A stretch of 10,913 nt of DNA from an uncultured Actinoplanes sp. (lineage in GTDB: Bacteria; Actinomycetota; Actinomycetes; Mycobacteriales; Micromonosporaceae). The stretch lies in contig CAKUMG010000109.1 in NCBI GenBank assembly GCA_934667465.1, positions 1-10,913 on the forward strand, written 5' to 3'. Below the pieces are notes generated by a model. That model had not been told where the DNA came from, made no database searches, and was given only the letters and a program-made list of their open reading frames with translations. The number at the start of each line of letters is the position of its first letter. Position 1 is the first letter of the stretch. This document shows positions 1 to 7,580 of the stretch, one piece after another. The position numbers and the translations under genes are program-made.

Positions 1-435
1 GCCCCGGTACGCCTCCCCGATCGGCGCCGGCGACGGGGTGGGCGAGGAGGACTTGTCGGCGGCCGAGGGGCGGCTCGGGTTCGTGCTCCCGGCAGCCCTG
101 CGTGACGGCTACGCGTTGATCGGTCGCCGTGACGACCTGACCCGTACGCAGGATCGGCTGCTCGGTCCGGACCGGATGCACGTCGATGACACGGGCCGGG
201 TGCTGGTCTTCCGGGTGGAGTGCCAGCACGTCGCCGAGTAGGGCAGTTTCGGCGACTGCCGATACCCGACTACCCACTGTGGGCGGGGGACGGCCCGGTC
301 AGGTGGTATGCGGGGCTCGGCGCGATCCTGCGCGAGGATGCCGGCACGTGGCTGTGGGCCCGCGCGGTGTCAGCCGACGCCCTGGCCGCGGTGCGCCTCG
401 CGTTGCCCGGCGAGTGGCTGGTGGCCGGGCCCTGA
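1..435 (+). pseudogene. SMI1/KNR4-like protein gene, broken, 5' end outside window
   Basis: The frame is open from base 2 and stops at TAG 239-241. It contains the stretches AAEGRLGFVLPAALRDGY and VDDTGRVLVFRVECQHVAE, which resemble the SMI1/KNR4 fold as found in actinobacterial immunity-like and hypothetical proteins: a helix with a xEARLGxxLPxxLR pattern, then a 'VLVFRVENQ' strand normally followed by a Trp-Gly. Coding continues in a different frame from about 241 to TGA 433-435 (PIPDYPLWAGDGPVRWY..., ending LPGEWLVAGP). A single missing base at about 234-245 would join the two parts and remove the TAG. Alternatively the TAG is a mutated TGG with a separate deletion just after it. The 3' end overlaps the convergent reductase gene by 66 bp. 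In this family many members are toxin-immunity proteins, but nothing here shows that role. The family call rests on pattern memory and is moderate. The break may be real decay or a sequencing indel. Confidence 0.5.
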
Positions 436-1233
436 GGCGAGGGCTTCGGCGACCGGGCGGATGCGGGTCGGGAGGAGGGCGTACGCGCGGCTGCTGTCCA
501 GCCGGATCGCGCCCGGCCGGGGTCCCAGGCCACTCTCGGCGGTGGTGCGGACCGGGATCGCCGCGGGGTCGAGGCCGTGGGCGCGGGCGACGGCTCGCCC
601 CAGGTCGGCTCGGGTGACGTCCTGCGGGCCGGCGATGTTGATCGGGCCCGCGTAGTCCGTCGCGGCCAGGTCGAGGATGGCGGCGGCCAGGTCGGCGGCG
701 TCGATCGGGCGGCGGATCTCGTCGGTGAGGAGGAAGCCCCTCCGGGTGCCGCGCGCCAGTTCGAGGGCCATGGTGACCTGTTTGCTGCGCTCGTCACCGA
801 TGATCAGGGACGTGCGGACCAGGGCTGCGGTGGGGGCGATGGCGCGGACCGCGGTCTCCCCGGCCGCCTTGGCCGCTCCGTACAGGTAGACGGGCGTGGG
901 CGGTTCGTCGTCGCCGTACGGGTCGGGTCGTCCGCCGTGGACCGCGTCCGTGGAGACGTGGACGAGGCGCGCGCCGGCCGCGGCGAGGGCCACGTGGGCG
1001 GCTCCGTCAGCACAGGTCGCCCATTCCGACGCGCGATACGCGGTATTGACGACCACGTCCGGGCATACCGCGGAGAAAAGCGAAGAAACTGCGGACCTGT
1101 CGCGAATGTCCAGTGGCGACCAGCCGGAGGACGAGGTGGTGGCGGTGCCGACCACGTCGTGACCGGCCGCCGACGCCAGGCGGGCCACCTCGCTACCGAG
1201 GTGCCCGCCGGCGCCGACGACCAGGACACGCAT
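370..1233 (-). CDS. NAD(P)-dependent sugar-nucleotide reductase, RmlD-like (extended SDR)
   Basis: This 287-residue protein is a cytosolic extended short-chain dehydrogenase. The N-terminal Rossmann motif GAGGHLG (residues 7-13) has the GxxGxxG pattern. HVSTDAVHGG carries the STD triad at 94-96, and YGAAK gives the catalytic Tyr118 and Lys122. The later RRPIDAADLAAAILDLA and GPINIAGP segments match the substrate-domain pattern of dTDP-4-dehydrorhamnose reductase (RmlD) and related sugar-nucleotide epimerase/reductases. No other sugar-nucleotide gene is nearby, so the substrate cannot be named. The ATG lies 3 bp after the aspS stop codon, so translation is probably coupled to aspS. The last roughly 20 residues, after LPTRIRPVAEALAS, are an atypical tail. 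They are encoded in DNA that overlaps the 3' end of the plus-strand SMI1-like gene, so the stop may have been extended by a mutation. Family is secure, function is not. Confidence 0.85.
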   Translation of the reverse strand: MRVLVVGAGGHLGSEVARLASAAGHDVVGTATTSSSGWSPLDIRDRSAVSSLFSAVCPDVVVNTAYRASEWATCADGAAHVALAAAGARLVHVSTDAVHGGRPDPYGDDEPPTPVYLYGAAKAAGETAVRAIAPTAALVRTSLIIGDERSKQVTMALELARGTRRGFLLTDEIRRPIDAADLAAAILDLAATDYAGPINIAGPQDVTRADLGRAVARAHGLDPAAIPVRTTAESGLGPRPGAIRLDSSRAYALLPTRIRPVAEALASGPGHQPLAGQREAHRGQGVG

Positions 1234-1236
1234 GGG

Positions 1237-3036
<1,800 letters not shown>

Positions 3037-3042
3037 GGAAGA

Positions 3043-3054
3043 GTCTCCTCACAC
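3043..3054 (-). promoter_or_regulatory. Shine-Dalgarno of aspS
   Basis: On the minus strand the sequence GTGAGGAGACTC ends seven bases before the GTG at 3036. GAGGAG is a strong ribosome-binding match and decides the GTG start over internal candidates. The 73-bp gap (3037-3109) between the upstream membrane-protein gene and aspS holds no promoter I can recognise with confidence. Confidence 0.6.
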
Positions 3055-3109
3055 AGGTGGTCACGGGGCGCACCCGACATTCTGTCAGGAGCGCCCGGCC
3101 CGCGTCCGC

Positions 3110-4032
3110 TCAGCCCTGACCGGACCACGCCGTGGCCCGCAGCGTGGCGGCCCCGTCCGGCCGCACGTCGCCGACGACCACCCGGACCAGCAGGCCGCCG
3201 GTCAGCACACACAGGGTCACCCCCTTACGCGCCGGTACGGTCAGCCCGGGCCCCAGCGGGCTCGCCCGGACCGCCCTGCCGCACGCCACGGCGTCCGACC
3301 GGGCGTCGCCGGCGTCACTGAGCGTCATCGCGCCCGGCCCCAGGGCCAGCGCCGGCACGGCGGGCCCGCACCGGCTGTCGTACCGCAGATCTCCGGTGTC
3401 GCCGGACACACCCACGCGAGGTTCGTCGAGGTCGAGGAACGTGACGGCGCCGCATCCCGCGCGGATGGCGAGCTGCTCCTCCGCGTACGGCACAGGGGTT
3501 GATCCGGGTTTGTCCGCAGTCAGCCTCAGCGCGCGCCACGCCATCAGCGCCGCCGCGGCCGCGGCCATTAGCGCGAGCACGGCGAGCAGCACCGCAAGCG
3601 TTACACCTCTGCGCGGCGTGGCCGGCGGTGCGGGCAGGCCGCCGACGAGCCGTTCGGTCGGCCCCTCCCTGAGACGCGCGGCGGAGGGGACGGACGAGTT
3701 CGACGCACGGAACACCGGCACGGGCCACTCCGGAGGTCGAGGGGCAAACGCCGCATAGCGGCCTCCACTGACCATAAGGTCGCGGCCGCGGATGGCCCAT
3801 CCCCCGATGAGGGCGATTTCCGTACGCGGCGCCGCGGCGTACCCGGGCACCCCCAGCTCGGCCGCCAGCTGGGCGAACGGCACCCGCGGGGAGAGCTGCA
3901 GCCCGTGGAGATCTGCCGGCCCAGCCGGTCGATGGCGGCGGCTCCGGCCGGGAACTCGTTCGGCGCCGGGCGCACCAGCAGTCCGGACGATCGGTCGAAT
4001 CTCAGCGTTACGGGCGGCTGTAGAGGCACCAT
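3110..4032 (-). pseudogene. Single-pass membrane protein with extracytoplasmic Cys domain, reading frame interrupted
   Basis: I do not recognise a named family. From ATG 4032 the first 41 codons read as plausible protein (VTLRFDRSSGLLVRPAPNEF, then DRLGRQI). The frame then changes, and coding continues from about 3910 to the TGA at 3110 (LQLSPRVPFAQLAAELGV...). The change fits one missing base at about 3905-3915. The uninterrupted downstream part begins at GTG 3883 and is 257 residues long. It holds a hydrophobic segment GVTLAVLLAVLALMAAAAAA at about 93-117, preceded by PRR, so the C-terminal half should be outside the cell. That half has four cysteines (144, 172, 201, 225 counted from 3883), enough for two disulfides, and a strand-rich end (GVTLCVLTGG, DVRPDGAATLRATAW) typical of secreted actinobacterial hypothetical proteins. 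If the shift is a sequencing error, one intact gene of about 307 residues spans the whole stretch; if real, a shortened protein from 3883 could still be made. Confidence 0.55.
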
Positions 4033-4181
4033 CGGTCGAGTCGCAGGAGCGCCCGGGCGTAGGCCCGGGTCTTGGTCCCCGCGGTCAACCCGGCGATCGC
4101 CACATGCTCGATCGCCAGCCGCTCGGCGTCGGCCGGGCCGGTGGGCGGCCGGGTCCTTCGGTCACGAGTACCAGCCGTCAC
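4008..4181 (-). CDS. Small hypothetical protein, 57 residues, overlapping the comB-like gene
   Basis: A GTG at 4181, inside the end of the comB-like gene, opens a frame that ends at TAA 4008-4010. It overlaps comB by 20 bp. Codons are strongly G/C-ending, as expected for a gene in this genome, while the other minus-strand frame is soon closed by TGA. The predicted protein begins MTAGTRDRRTRPPTGPADAE and continues with a likely amphipathic helical part, ERLAIEHVAIAGLTAGTKTR and AYARALLRLDRWCLYSRP. There is no signal peptide and no membrane segment. Its 3' end overlaps the ATG 4032 start of the next membrane-protein gene by 25 bp, so this stretch is a tightly nested run of minus-strand genes. 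I cannot name a function. It could be a conserved small protein, or a detached end piece of an ancestral longer product. Confidence 0.5.
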   Translation of the reverse strand: MTAGTRDRRTRPPTGPADAERLAIEHVAIAGLTAGTKTRAYARALLRLDRWCLYSRP

Positions 4182-4869
4182 GAAGGGTGGGAATCGTCGT
4201 TGAGGCTCCGGATTCGGCGGCTACGTCGACGTCCTGGGGGAAGCCGTTGCCGATGAGTTCGCGGCCGCTGACGCAGGCGCGTAGCGCGGCCCGGAGGTTG
4301 TCGGCCACTCGTTCGTAAGCGGCGATCGCAGCGCCCGCTTCCGGGGACGGGGTGTGGGTTGCGGCCGGCAGGTGGTGGAGGAAGGCGCCCGCGCCCCAGA
4401 GGTCCTCGACTGCCGGGCGGAGGGAGCCGTCGGGGCGGTGCTCGCCCGAGGCGATCACGGCGACGCGGGTGCCGGGCGGGAGGGTGGCGATCCGGGCCGC
4501 GGCGGCTGGGGCGTTGCGGAGGGAGACGCCGAGGACGGGGCCGGGGTGCTCGGCGAGGAGTGATGAGATCGCGGAGCCGTTGGGTGAGGGGAGGACCAGG
4601 CGGTCGATGCCGTGGGCGGCGCGGATCGTGGCTGGGGAGAGGCTGATCGGGCCCGGGGCGTGGCGGCCCGCCGCGAGGGTGGCGTCGTGGTCGCGGGCGA
4701 ACGCGGCGGCGGTGGGGTCGCGCCACGGGTAGGGGCGGACGGCGATGCCGTGGTCGGCGGCGACGGTCAGGGTGGTGGTGAAGGAGAGGACGTCGACGAC
4801 TACGACGACTGTGGACACTGCGGCGAGGGTACGGGCGCCCGGCGCGCCCCAGTCGAGGTCGGTGATCAT
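4162..4869 (-). CDS. comB: 2-phosphosulfolactate phosphatase (ComB) family protein
   Basis: This 235-residue protein matches the ComB family. In archaea and some bacteria ComB is a Mg-dependent phosphatase that removes phosphate from 2-phosphosulfolactate during coenzyme M or sulfolactate synthesis. Family marks visible are VVVVVDVLSFTTTL (21-34), the conserved SPNGSAIS loop (95-102), SGEHRPDGSLRPAVEDLWGA (141-160) and the C-terminal GNGFPQDVDVAAE (208-219). Length is normal. Actinomycetes do not make coenzyme M, and no other sulfolactate gene is nearby, so the true substrate is uncertain and the family name may mislead. The ATG at 4869 has no Shine-Dalgarno. It overlaps by ATGA the stop of a tiny upstream ORF, which suggests translational coupling. 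Confidence 0.8.
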   Translation of the reverse strand: MITDLDWGAPGARTLAAVSTVVVVVDVLSFTTTLTVAADHGIAVRPYPWRDPTAAAFARDHDATLAAGRHAPGPISLSPATIRAAHGIDRLVLPSPNGSAISSLLAEHPGPVLGVSLRNAPAAAARIATLPPGTRVAVIASGEHRPDGSLRPAVEDLWGAGAFLHHLPAATHTPSPEAGAAIAAYERVADNLRAALRACVSGRELIGNGFPQDVDVAAESGASTTIPTLRDGWYS

Positions 4870-5031
4870 GCGGTCGAGCGTGCCAGTACGGCGCGGACCT
4901 CGGGCCCGGCCCGGTCGAGCTCGGTGATCATCGGGCGCAGCGCGGGCGGGGCGGTGATCGAGGGGCGAAGCGCGGGCGGGACGGTGATTGAGAGGCGAAG
5001 CGCGGGCGGGCGGTGATTATGGGGCGCAGCG
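4860..5031 (-). repeat. Cluster of five related 21-bp cores, mostly at 30-bp spacing
   Basis: On the minus strand a 21-base core begins with CGCT and ends with ATCACCG or a close variant. It occurs at 5011-5031, 4982-5002, 4952-4972, 4922-4942 and 4860-4880. Spacings are 29, 30, 30 and 62 bp. Three of the copies are joined by the GC-rich filler CCCGCCCG or CCCCGCCCG. The first copy holds the TAA of the coiled-coil gene, the fourth the ATG of the tiny ORF, and the fifth the comB ATG. The pattern could come from slippage duplication of a gene-start segment. It is too short and too irregular for CRISPR. Confidence 0.7.
4866..4931 (-). CDS. Possible 21-codon leader ORF coupled to the comB-like gene
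   Basis: ATG at 4931 opens a frame beginning MITELDRAGP that ends with TGA 4866-4868. The TGA overlaps the comB ATG as ATGA. The first residues echo the start of the comB product, MITDLDWGAP, so the two starts may be duplicates of one sequence. The frame is also open upstream through the repeat region (ITVPPALRPS, ITAPPALRPM), so the true start could be further up. There is no clear Shine-Dalgarno. It may act as a leader ORF whose translation delivers ribosomes to comB, or it may be meaningless. Low confidence as a real peptide. Confidence 0.25.
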   Translation of the reverse strand: MITELDRAGPEVRAVLARSTA

Positions 5032-5994
5032 TTGGAGGGCGGCGCGGACCGCCTGGTAGCGCTCGGCGCGCCAGCCGTTCTCCGGGGGGTCGCCGAGGGC
5101 GAGAACGCCGTGCGTGACCTGGTACGTGATCCGGTAGAGGACGAGTTGCGCCGCGGCCTCGCACCAGGCGTCGGCGGTGCCGGGCGCGGGGCGGTGAGCC
5201 AGTTCGATGCTGAACCAGGCCGGAAAGAACGCGTGCGACTCGACCGCGCCCTTGATGCGGCGGCGGATGTGGGCGGTCAGGTCGGCCACCGCCTGGTCAC
5301 CCCGCTTGACCTCGTACGCCTTCCGCCGCCGCGCGTCGCGGTCGAGTTCGTCCTCGGCGGTCGCCAGCGGTTCCGCCCGGCTGCGCAGGAGGGCGTCCCG
5401 TTCGCGGAGACGTCCGCGGTGGACCCGGTAGTCGCGGGCCGCCTTCCGGAACGTGCGGCCCCCCGGCCGGGCCTCGGCCAGCAAGCGGCTCGCGTCGAAG
5501 GCGTGCGTGCGGCTCCGCGCCGTCAGCTCGCGCAGGTCCGCGTACTCCTCGATGACCCGCCGGTGTTCCGCCCGCGCCCGGTCGTCGAGCAGGCCCGACC
5601 GGATCTGGTCGGCCTCGCGCACCTGGACCACGAGCTTCGCCCACTCCGGCGGCACGGTGTCCAGGTCGACGGGCTGCACACCCTGCTCGCGCAGCAACCG
5701 TCCCTCCAGGACCCGCACATCGGCGGTGAGCCGCTCGATCGACCGGCGTGCGCCGCCCAGTTCCTCGTCGATCCGCTGCCGCAGCTCGTCGTGCGCGCCG
5801 GTGATCTGACCGAGCCGCGCGTCGAGCTGGTCGTGCCGGCGGGCCAGCTCCCTGTCGCGGTGCTCGGCCTGCCGGGCGTTCTCCCGGATCTGCTCCTCGA
5901 GGACGCGCTTGAGGGTGTTGCTCTTGCGCTGGATCTCGTTGCGCAGCGACTCCGCGACCCGGGCCAGGTCGGTCGCGACCGGATCGGCGTTCAC
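5017..5994 (-). CDS. Coiled-coil hypothetical protein
   Basis: This 325-residue soluble protein has no signal peptide or membrane segment. Residues about 10-105 are rich in heptad-like Leu/Ile, Glu and Arg (ARVAESLRNEIQRKSNTLKR onward) and should form a long coiled coil. A second charged helical part runs from about 135 to 230. A more globular end (about 240-325) contains AFFPAWFSIELAHR and aromatic/hydrophobic helices (YRITYQVTHGVLAL). I do not recognise a family. The GTG start at 5994 is preceded by a GGAGGGG ribosome site and overlaps the upstream membrane-protein gene by 4 bp (GTGA), so the two products probably work together: a cytoplasmic coiled-coil partner of a small two-TM protein. 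The architecture would suit a scaffold or membrane-associated machinery, but this is inference. The stop codon lies inside the first copy of a repeat cluster. Confidence 0.8.
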   Translation of the reverse strand: MNADPVATDLARVAESLRNEIQRKSNTLKRVLEEQIRENARQAEHRDRELARRHDQLDARLGQITGAHDELRQRIDEELGGARRSIERLTADVRVLEGRLLREQGVQPVDLDTVPPEWAKLVVQVREADQIRSGLLDDRARAEHRRVIEEYADLRELTARSRTHAFDASRLLAEARPGGRTFRKAARDYRVHRGRLRERDALLRSRAEPLATAEDELDRDARRRKAYEVKRGDQAVADLTAHIRRRIKGAVESHAFFPAWFSIELAHRPAPGTADAWCEAAAQLVLYRITYQVTHGVLALGDPPENGWRAERYQAVRAALQRCAP

Positions 5995-6596
5995 CGCCCC
6001 TCCACCCCGGCCCCCGTCTCGAGCGGGAGTGCGCCCGGCCGAGCAGGCCCCGCATCGGGTGAGAGGGGCAGCGCGTCAGGCCGCGGCGACGGCACCTTGG
6101 CGGCACCGACAGCCACACCGGAAGCGACCCGACCCGAAGCGGCCCCGCCCTCACCCGAAGCAACCCCACTCGAAGCGGCCCCGCCGGAAGCGGTCCCACC
6201 GGAGGAGGCCCCGCGCCTCAGATGAGCGGTGATCCACAGCGCGCCCGCCACAGCCATCGCGAACCCCGCCGCGACGAGCACCACCACAGGCAGCAGTCCG
6301 GCAACGACGAGCGCCACCCCGGCCACCGCGACCACCAGCAGCGCCGTAGCCGTCAGCCGCCGCCGGCGCAGACCCCGGGCAGCGGCCTCGTCGACGACCC
6401 GCATGAGGTCGTCGGTGGCGTCGAAGACCCGCTCGAGCAGGTCGTCGTAGCGCCCGCTCTCCGGATGCTCCCGGCCCAGCACCTCGTGCCGCAGGGCCAG
6501 TTCGCGCTGCCGCTCGGCCAGGCTGTCCCGTACCGGAATCCCGGCTCTTGTATCCCGCACGTCAGAGTCCACCCGACCCCCCGCCGCCGCCGACAC
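5991..6596 (-). CDS. Two-TM membrane protein with low-complexity tail
   Basis: From GTG 6596 the product is 201 residues. The cytoplasmic N-terminal helical part (about 24-76, RDSLAERQRELALRHEVLG and YDDLLERVFDATDDLMRVVD) precedes RGLRRRR and two adjoining hydrophobic helices at about 81-101 and 103-125, which form a hairpin. The C-terminal 75 residues are rich in Ala, Ser, Gly and Pro with a five-residue periodicity. By the positive-inside rule both ends should be cytoplasmic. The start is uncertain: an internal GTG that begins VDSDV is also possible, because no good Shine-Dalgarno precedes 6596. The coiled-coil gene begins within its stop codon (GTGA). No family recognised. Confidence 0.7.
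   Translation of the reverse strand: MSAAAGGRVDSDVRDTRAGIPVRDSLAERQRELALRHEVLGREHPESGRYDDLLERVFDATDDLMRVVDEAAARGLRRRRLTATALLVVAVAGVALVVAGLLPVVVLVAAGFAMAVAGALWITAHLRRGASSGGTASGGAASSGVASGEGGAASGRVASGVAVGAAKVPSPRPDALPLSPDAGPARPGALPLETGAGVEGR
6117..6212 (-). repeat. 15-bp-period low-complexity coding repeat
   Basis: Within the tail of the two-TM protein the DNA repeats with a rough 15-bp period. On the plus strand variants of CGAAGCGGCCCCGCC recur, encoding degenerate five-residue units such as TASGG, AASSG, VASGE and RVASG. The copies are imperfect. Such tracts expand and contract by slippage, so length should vary between strains. Confidence 0.6.
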
Positions 6597-6611
6597 CGTC
6601 CGCCCGGACCG

Positions 6612-6639
6612 CCGCCCGCGAGCGTGTCGCTCGGGGCGG
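6612..6639 (-). terminator. Strong hairpin after the hemerythrin gene
   Basis: CGAGCG-TGT-CGCTCG (6619-6633) forms a perfect 6-bp stem. It extends by CCGCCC/GGGCGG (6612-6617 with 6634-6639) past a single bulged G at 6618. It lies 17 bp past the hemerythrin stop on the minus strand. There is no T-run, which is common for actinobacterial terminators. It also sits just upstream of the possible start at 6596, so it could affect translation of that gene instead. Confidence 0.45.
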
Positions 6640-6656
6640 AAACCGCTGTTCAGGCG

Positions 6657-7121
6657 CTATTCGAAGCGTACGGCGTCGGTGAGCGGGGTCAATCCCACGG
6701 AAGTGTCCAGCGCGTCCAGGACGGCGGTCAGCCGCTTCTCCTCGCCCAGGAAGTGGGTGCGCAGGATCGCGTCGAGGCCGGCGAGTTCCTCCTGCCGGGC
6801 GTCGCCGTCCAGGGTGGTGACACGGGTCAGGATGCCGGCGATGACCTGGTGGTCGCGTTCGAGCCCGGCCAGGAAGTCGCGCAGCGCGGGGTGGCGGGCG
6901 GCGAGCAGCGGGAACACCTCGCGGTCCTCGCCGGTGTGGTGGGCGGTGAGCGCCGCGCAGAACGTCAGGCAGTGTGCCGTGAGGTCGCGCTGCGGCACGA
7001 CGCCGTCGCGCAGGTCGTCGAGCATGCCGCGCAGCTGGTCGTGCACGTCGATGAGCTGGGTCCCGTACGACAGGAACCGCTGGTATTCGTCCACGGTGAT
7101 CCCATGGTCCGGCGCCTCCAT
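6657..7121 (-). CDS. Hemerythrin-like di-iron (HHE) protein
   Basis: This 154-residue four-helix-bundle protein binds a non-haem di-iron centre. Such proteins bind O2 or act as iron, oxygen or redox/NO sensors in the cytosol. The ligand pattern is complete: His27 (IDVHDQL), His61 and Glu65 (AHHTGEDREVF), His91 (ERDHQVI), and His123 with Glu127 (THFLGEEKRL). This is the H...HxxxE...H...HxxxE array of the family, in the right order and spacing. Length is usual for single-domain bacterial members. There is no extra domain, so it is not a chemotaxis or ubiquitin-ligase type fusion. The ATG at 7121 has only a close GAGGG upstream. Hairpins on both sides suggest a monocistronic unit. Confidence 0.9.
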   Translation of the reverse strand: MEAPDHGITVDEYQRFLSYGTQLIDVHDQLRGMLDDLRDGVVPQRDLTAHCLTFCAALTAHHTGEDREVFPLLAARHPALRDFLAGLERDHQVIAGILTRVTTLDGDARQEELAGLDAILRTHFLGEEKRLTAVLDALDTSVGLTPLTDAVRFE

Positions 7122-7153
7122 GCCCTCGGCGGACTGTGTGCCGGGTACACCGC

Positions 7154-7193
7154 GACGCTGCCCCGATGAGATCAGATCCCGCGGGGCAGCGTC
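7154..7193 (-). terminator. Perfect 12-bp inverted repeat ending the RidA operon
   Basis: GACGCTGCCCCG (7154-7165) pairs exactly with CGGGGCAGCGTC (7182-7193), with a 16-base loop. It begins 9 bp past the minus-strand stop of the RidA-family gene (7202) and lies 33 bp before the hemerythrin ATG. The symmetric GC-rich stem without a U-tract is the usual actinobacterial intrinsic terminator form. It could alternatively be an operator for the hemerythrin gene. Confidence 0.7.
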
Positions 7194-7201
7194 AACACCG
7201 G

Positions 7202-7579
7202 TCAGCCCACGTAGAGGACGGCGTCGATCTCGATGTCGAAGCCGACCAGCGGGACCGGCAGGGTGGTGCGGACCGGCAGGTGCTCGCCCTTGATGTACTG
7301 GGGGTAGATCTCGTTGAGCTCCGGGAAGTCGGCGAAGTCGCGCAGGTAGACGCCGACCCGGACGGCGTCGTCCAGGCTTGCGCCGGCGGCCTCGGCGACC
7401 GCGGCCAGGTTGCGGAAGGCGGCGTGGGCCTGCTCGGCGAAGGTGCCGGTGACGCGGGTGCCGTCCGGGAGGGCGGGGATGGCGCCGGCCAGGTAGATGG
7501 TGTCGCCGGCGACGACGGCGTGCGAGTAGGGGCCGCCGGCGGGGGCGGCCTTGTCGGTGATGATGGCGCGCTTGGGCAT
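7202..7579 (-). CDS. RidA-family (YjgF/UK114) enamine/imine deaminase
   Basis: This 125-residue protein belongs to the trimeric RidA family. RidA hydrolyses reactive 2-aminoacrylate and other enamine/imine intermediates released by PLP-dependent dehydratases, giving the keto acid and ammonia. Visible family marks are GPYSHAVVAGDTIYLAG (16-32), VGVYLRDFADFPELNEIY (75-92) and LPVRTTLPVP, with the substrate-binding Arg at 104. In E. coli RidA a Glu follows in IEIEA; here the matching residue is Asp119 (IEIDA). The ATG at 7579 is chosen because MPKRAIITDK is the natural family start and AAGGAG lies 8 bases upstream; an in-frame extension to 7648 is not supported. The start is 1 bp after the amidohydrolase stop. 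The neighbouring PLP enzyme gives it an obvious job. Confidence 0.93.
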   Translation of the reverse strand: MPKRAIITDKAAPAGGPYSHAVVAGDTIYLAGAIPALPDGTRVTGTFAEQAHAAFRNLAAVAEAAGASLDDAVRVGVYLRDFADFPELNEIYPQYIKGEHLPVRTTLPVPLVGFDIEIDAVLYVG

Positions 7580-7580
7580 G

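Noticed and set aside
4860..5031. CRISPR array
   Set aside because: The cores are imperfect, spacers are about 9 bp of GC-rich filler and not unique, and there are no cas genes.
5032..6225. 397-codon plus-strand frame opposite the coiled-coil gene
   Set aside because: The minus-strand gene has a good ribosome site and a GTGA overlap; the plus frame has no start signal and repetitive composition.
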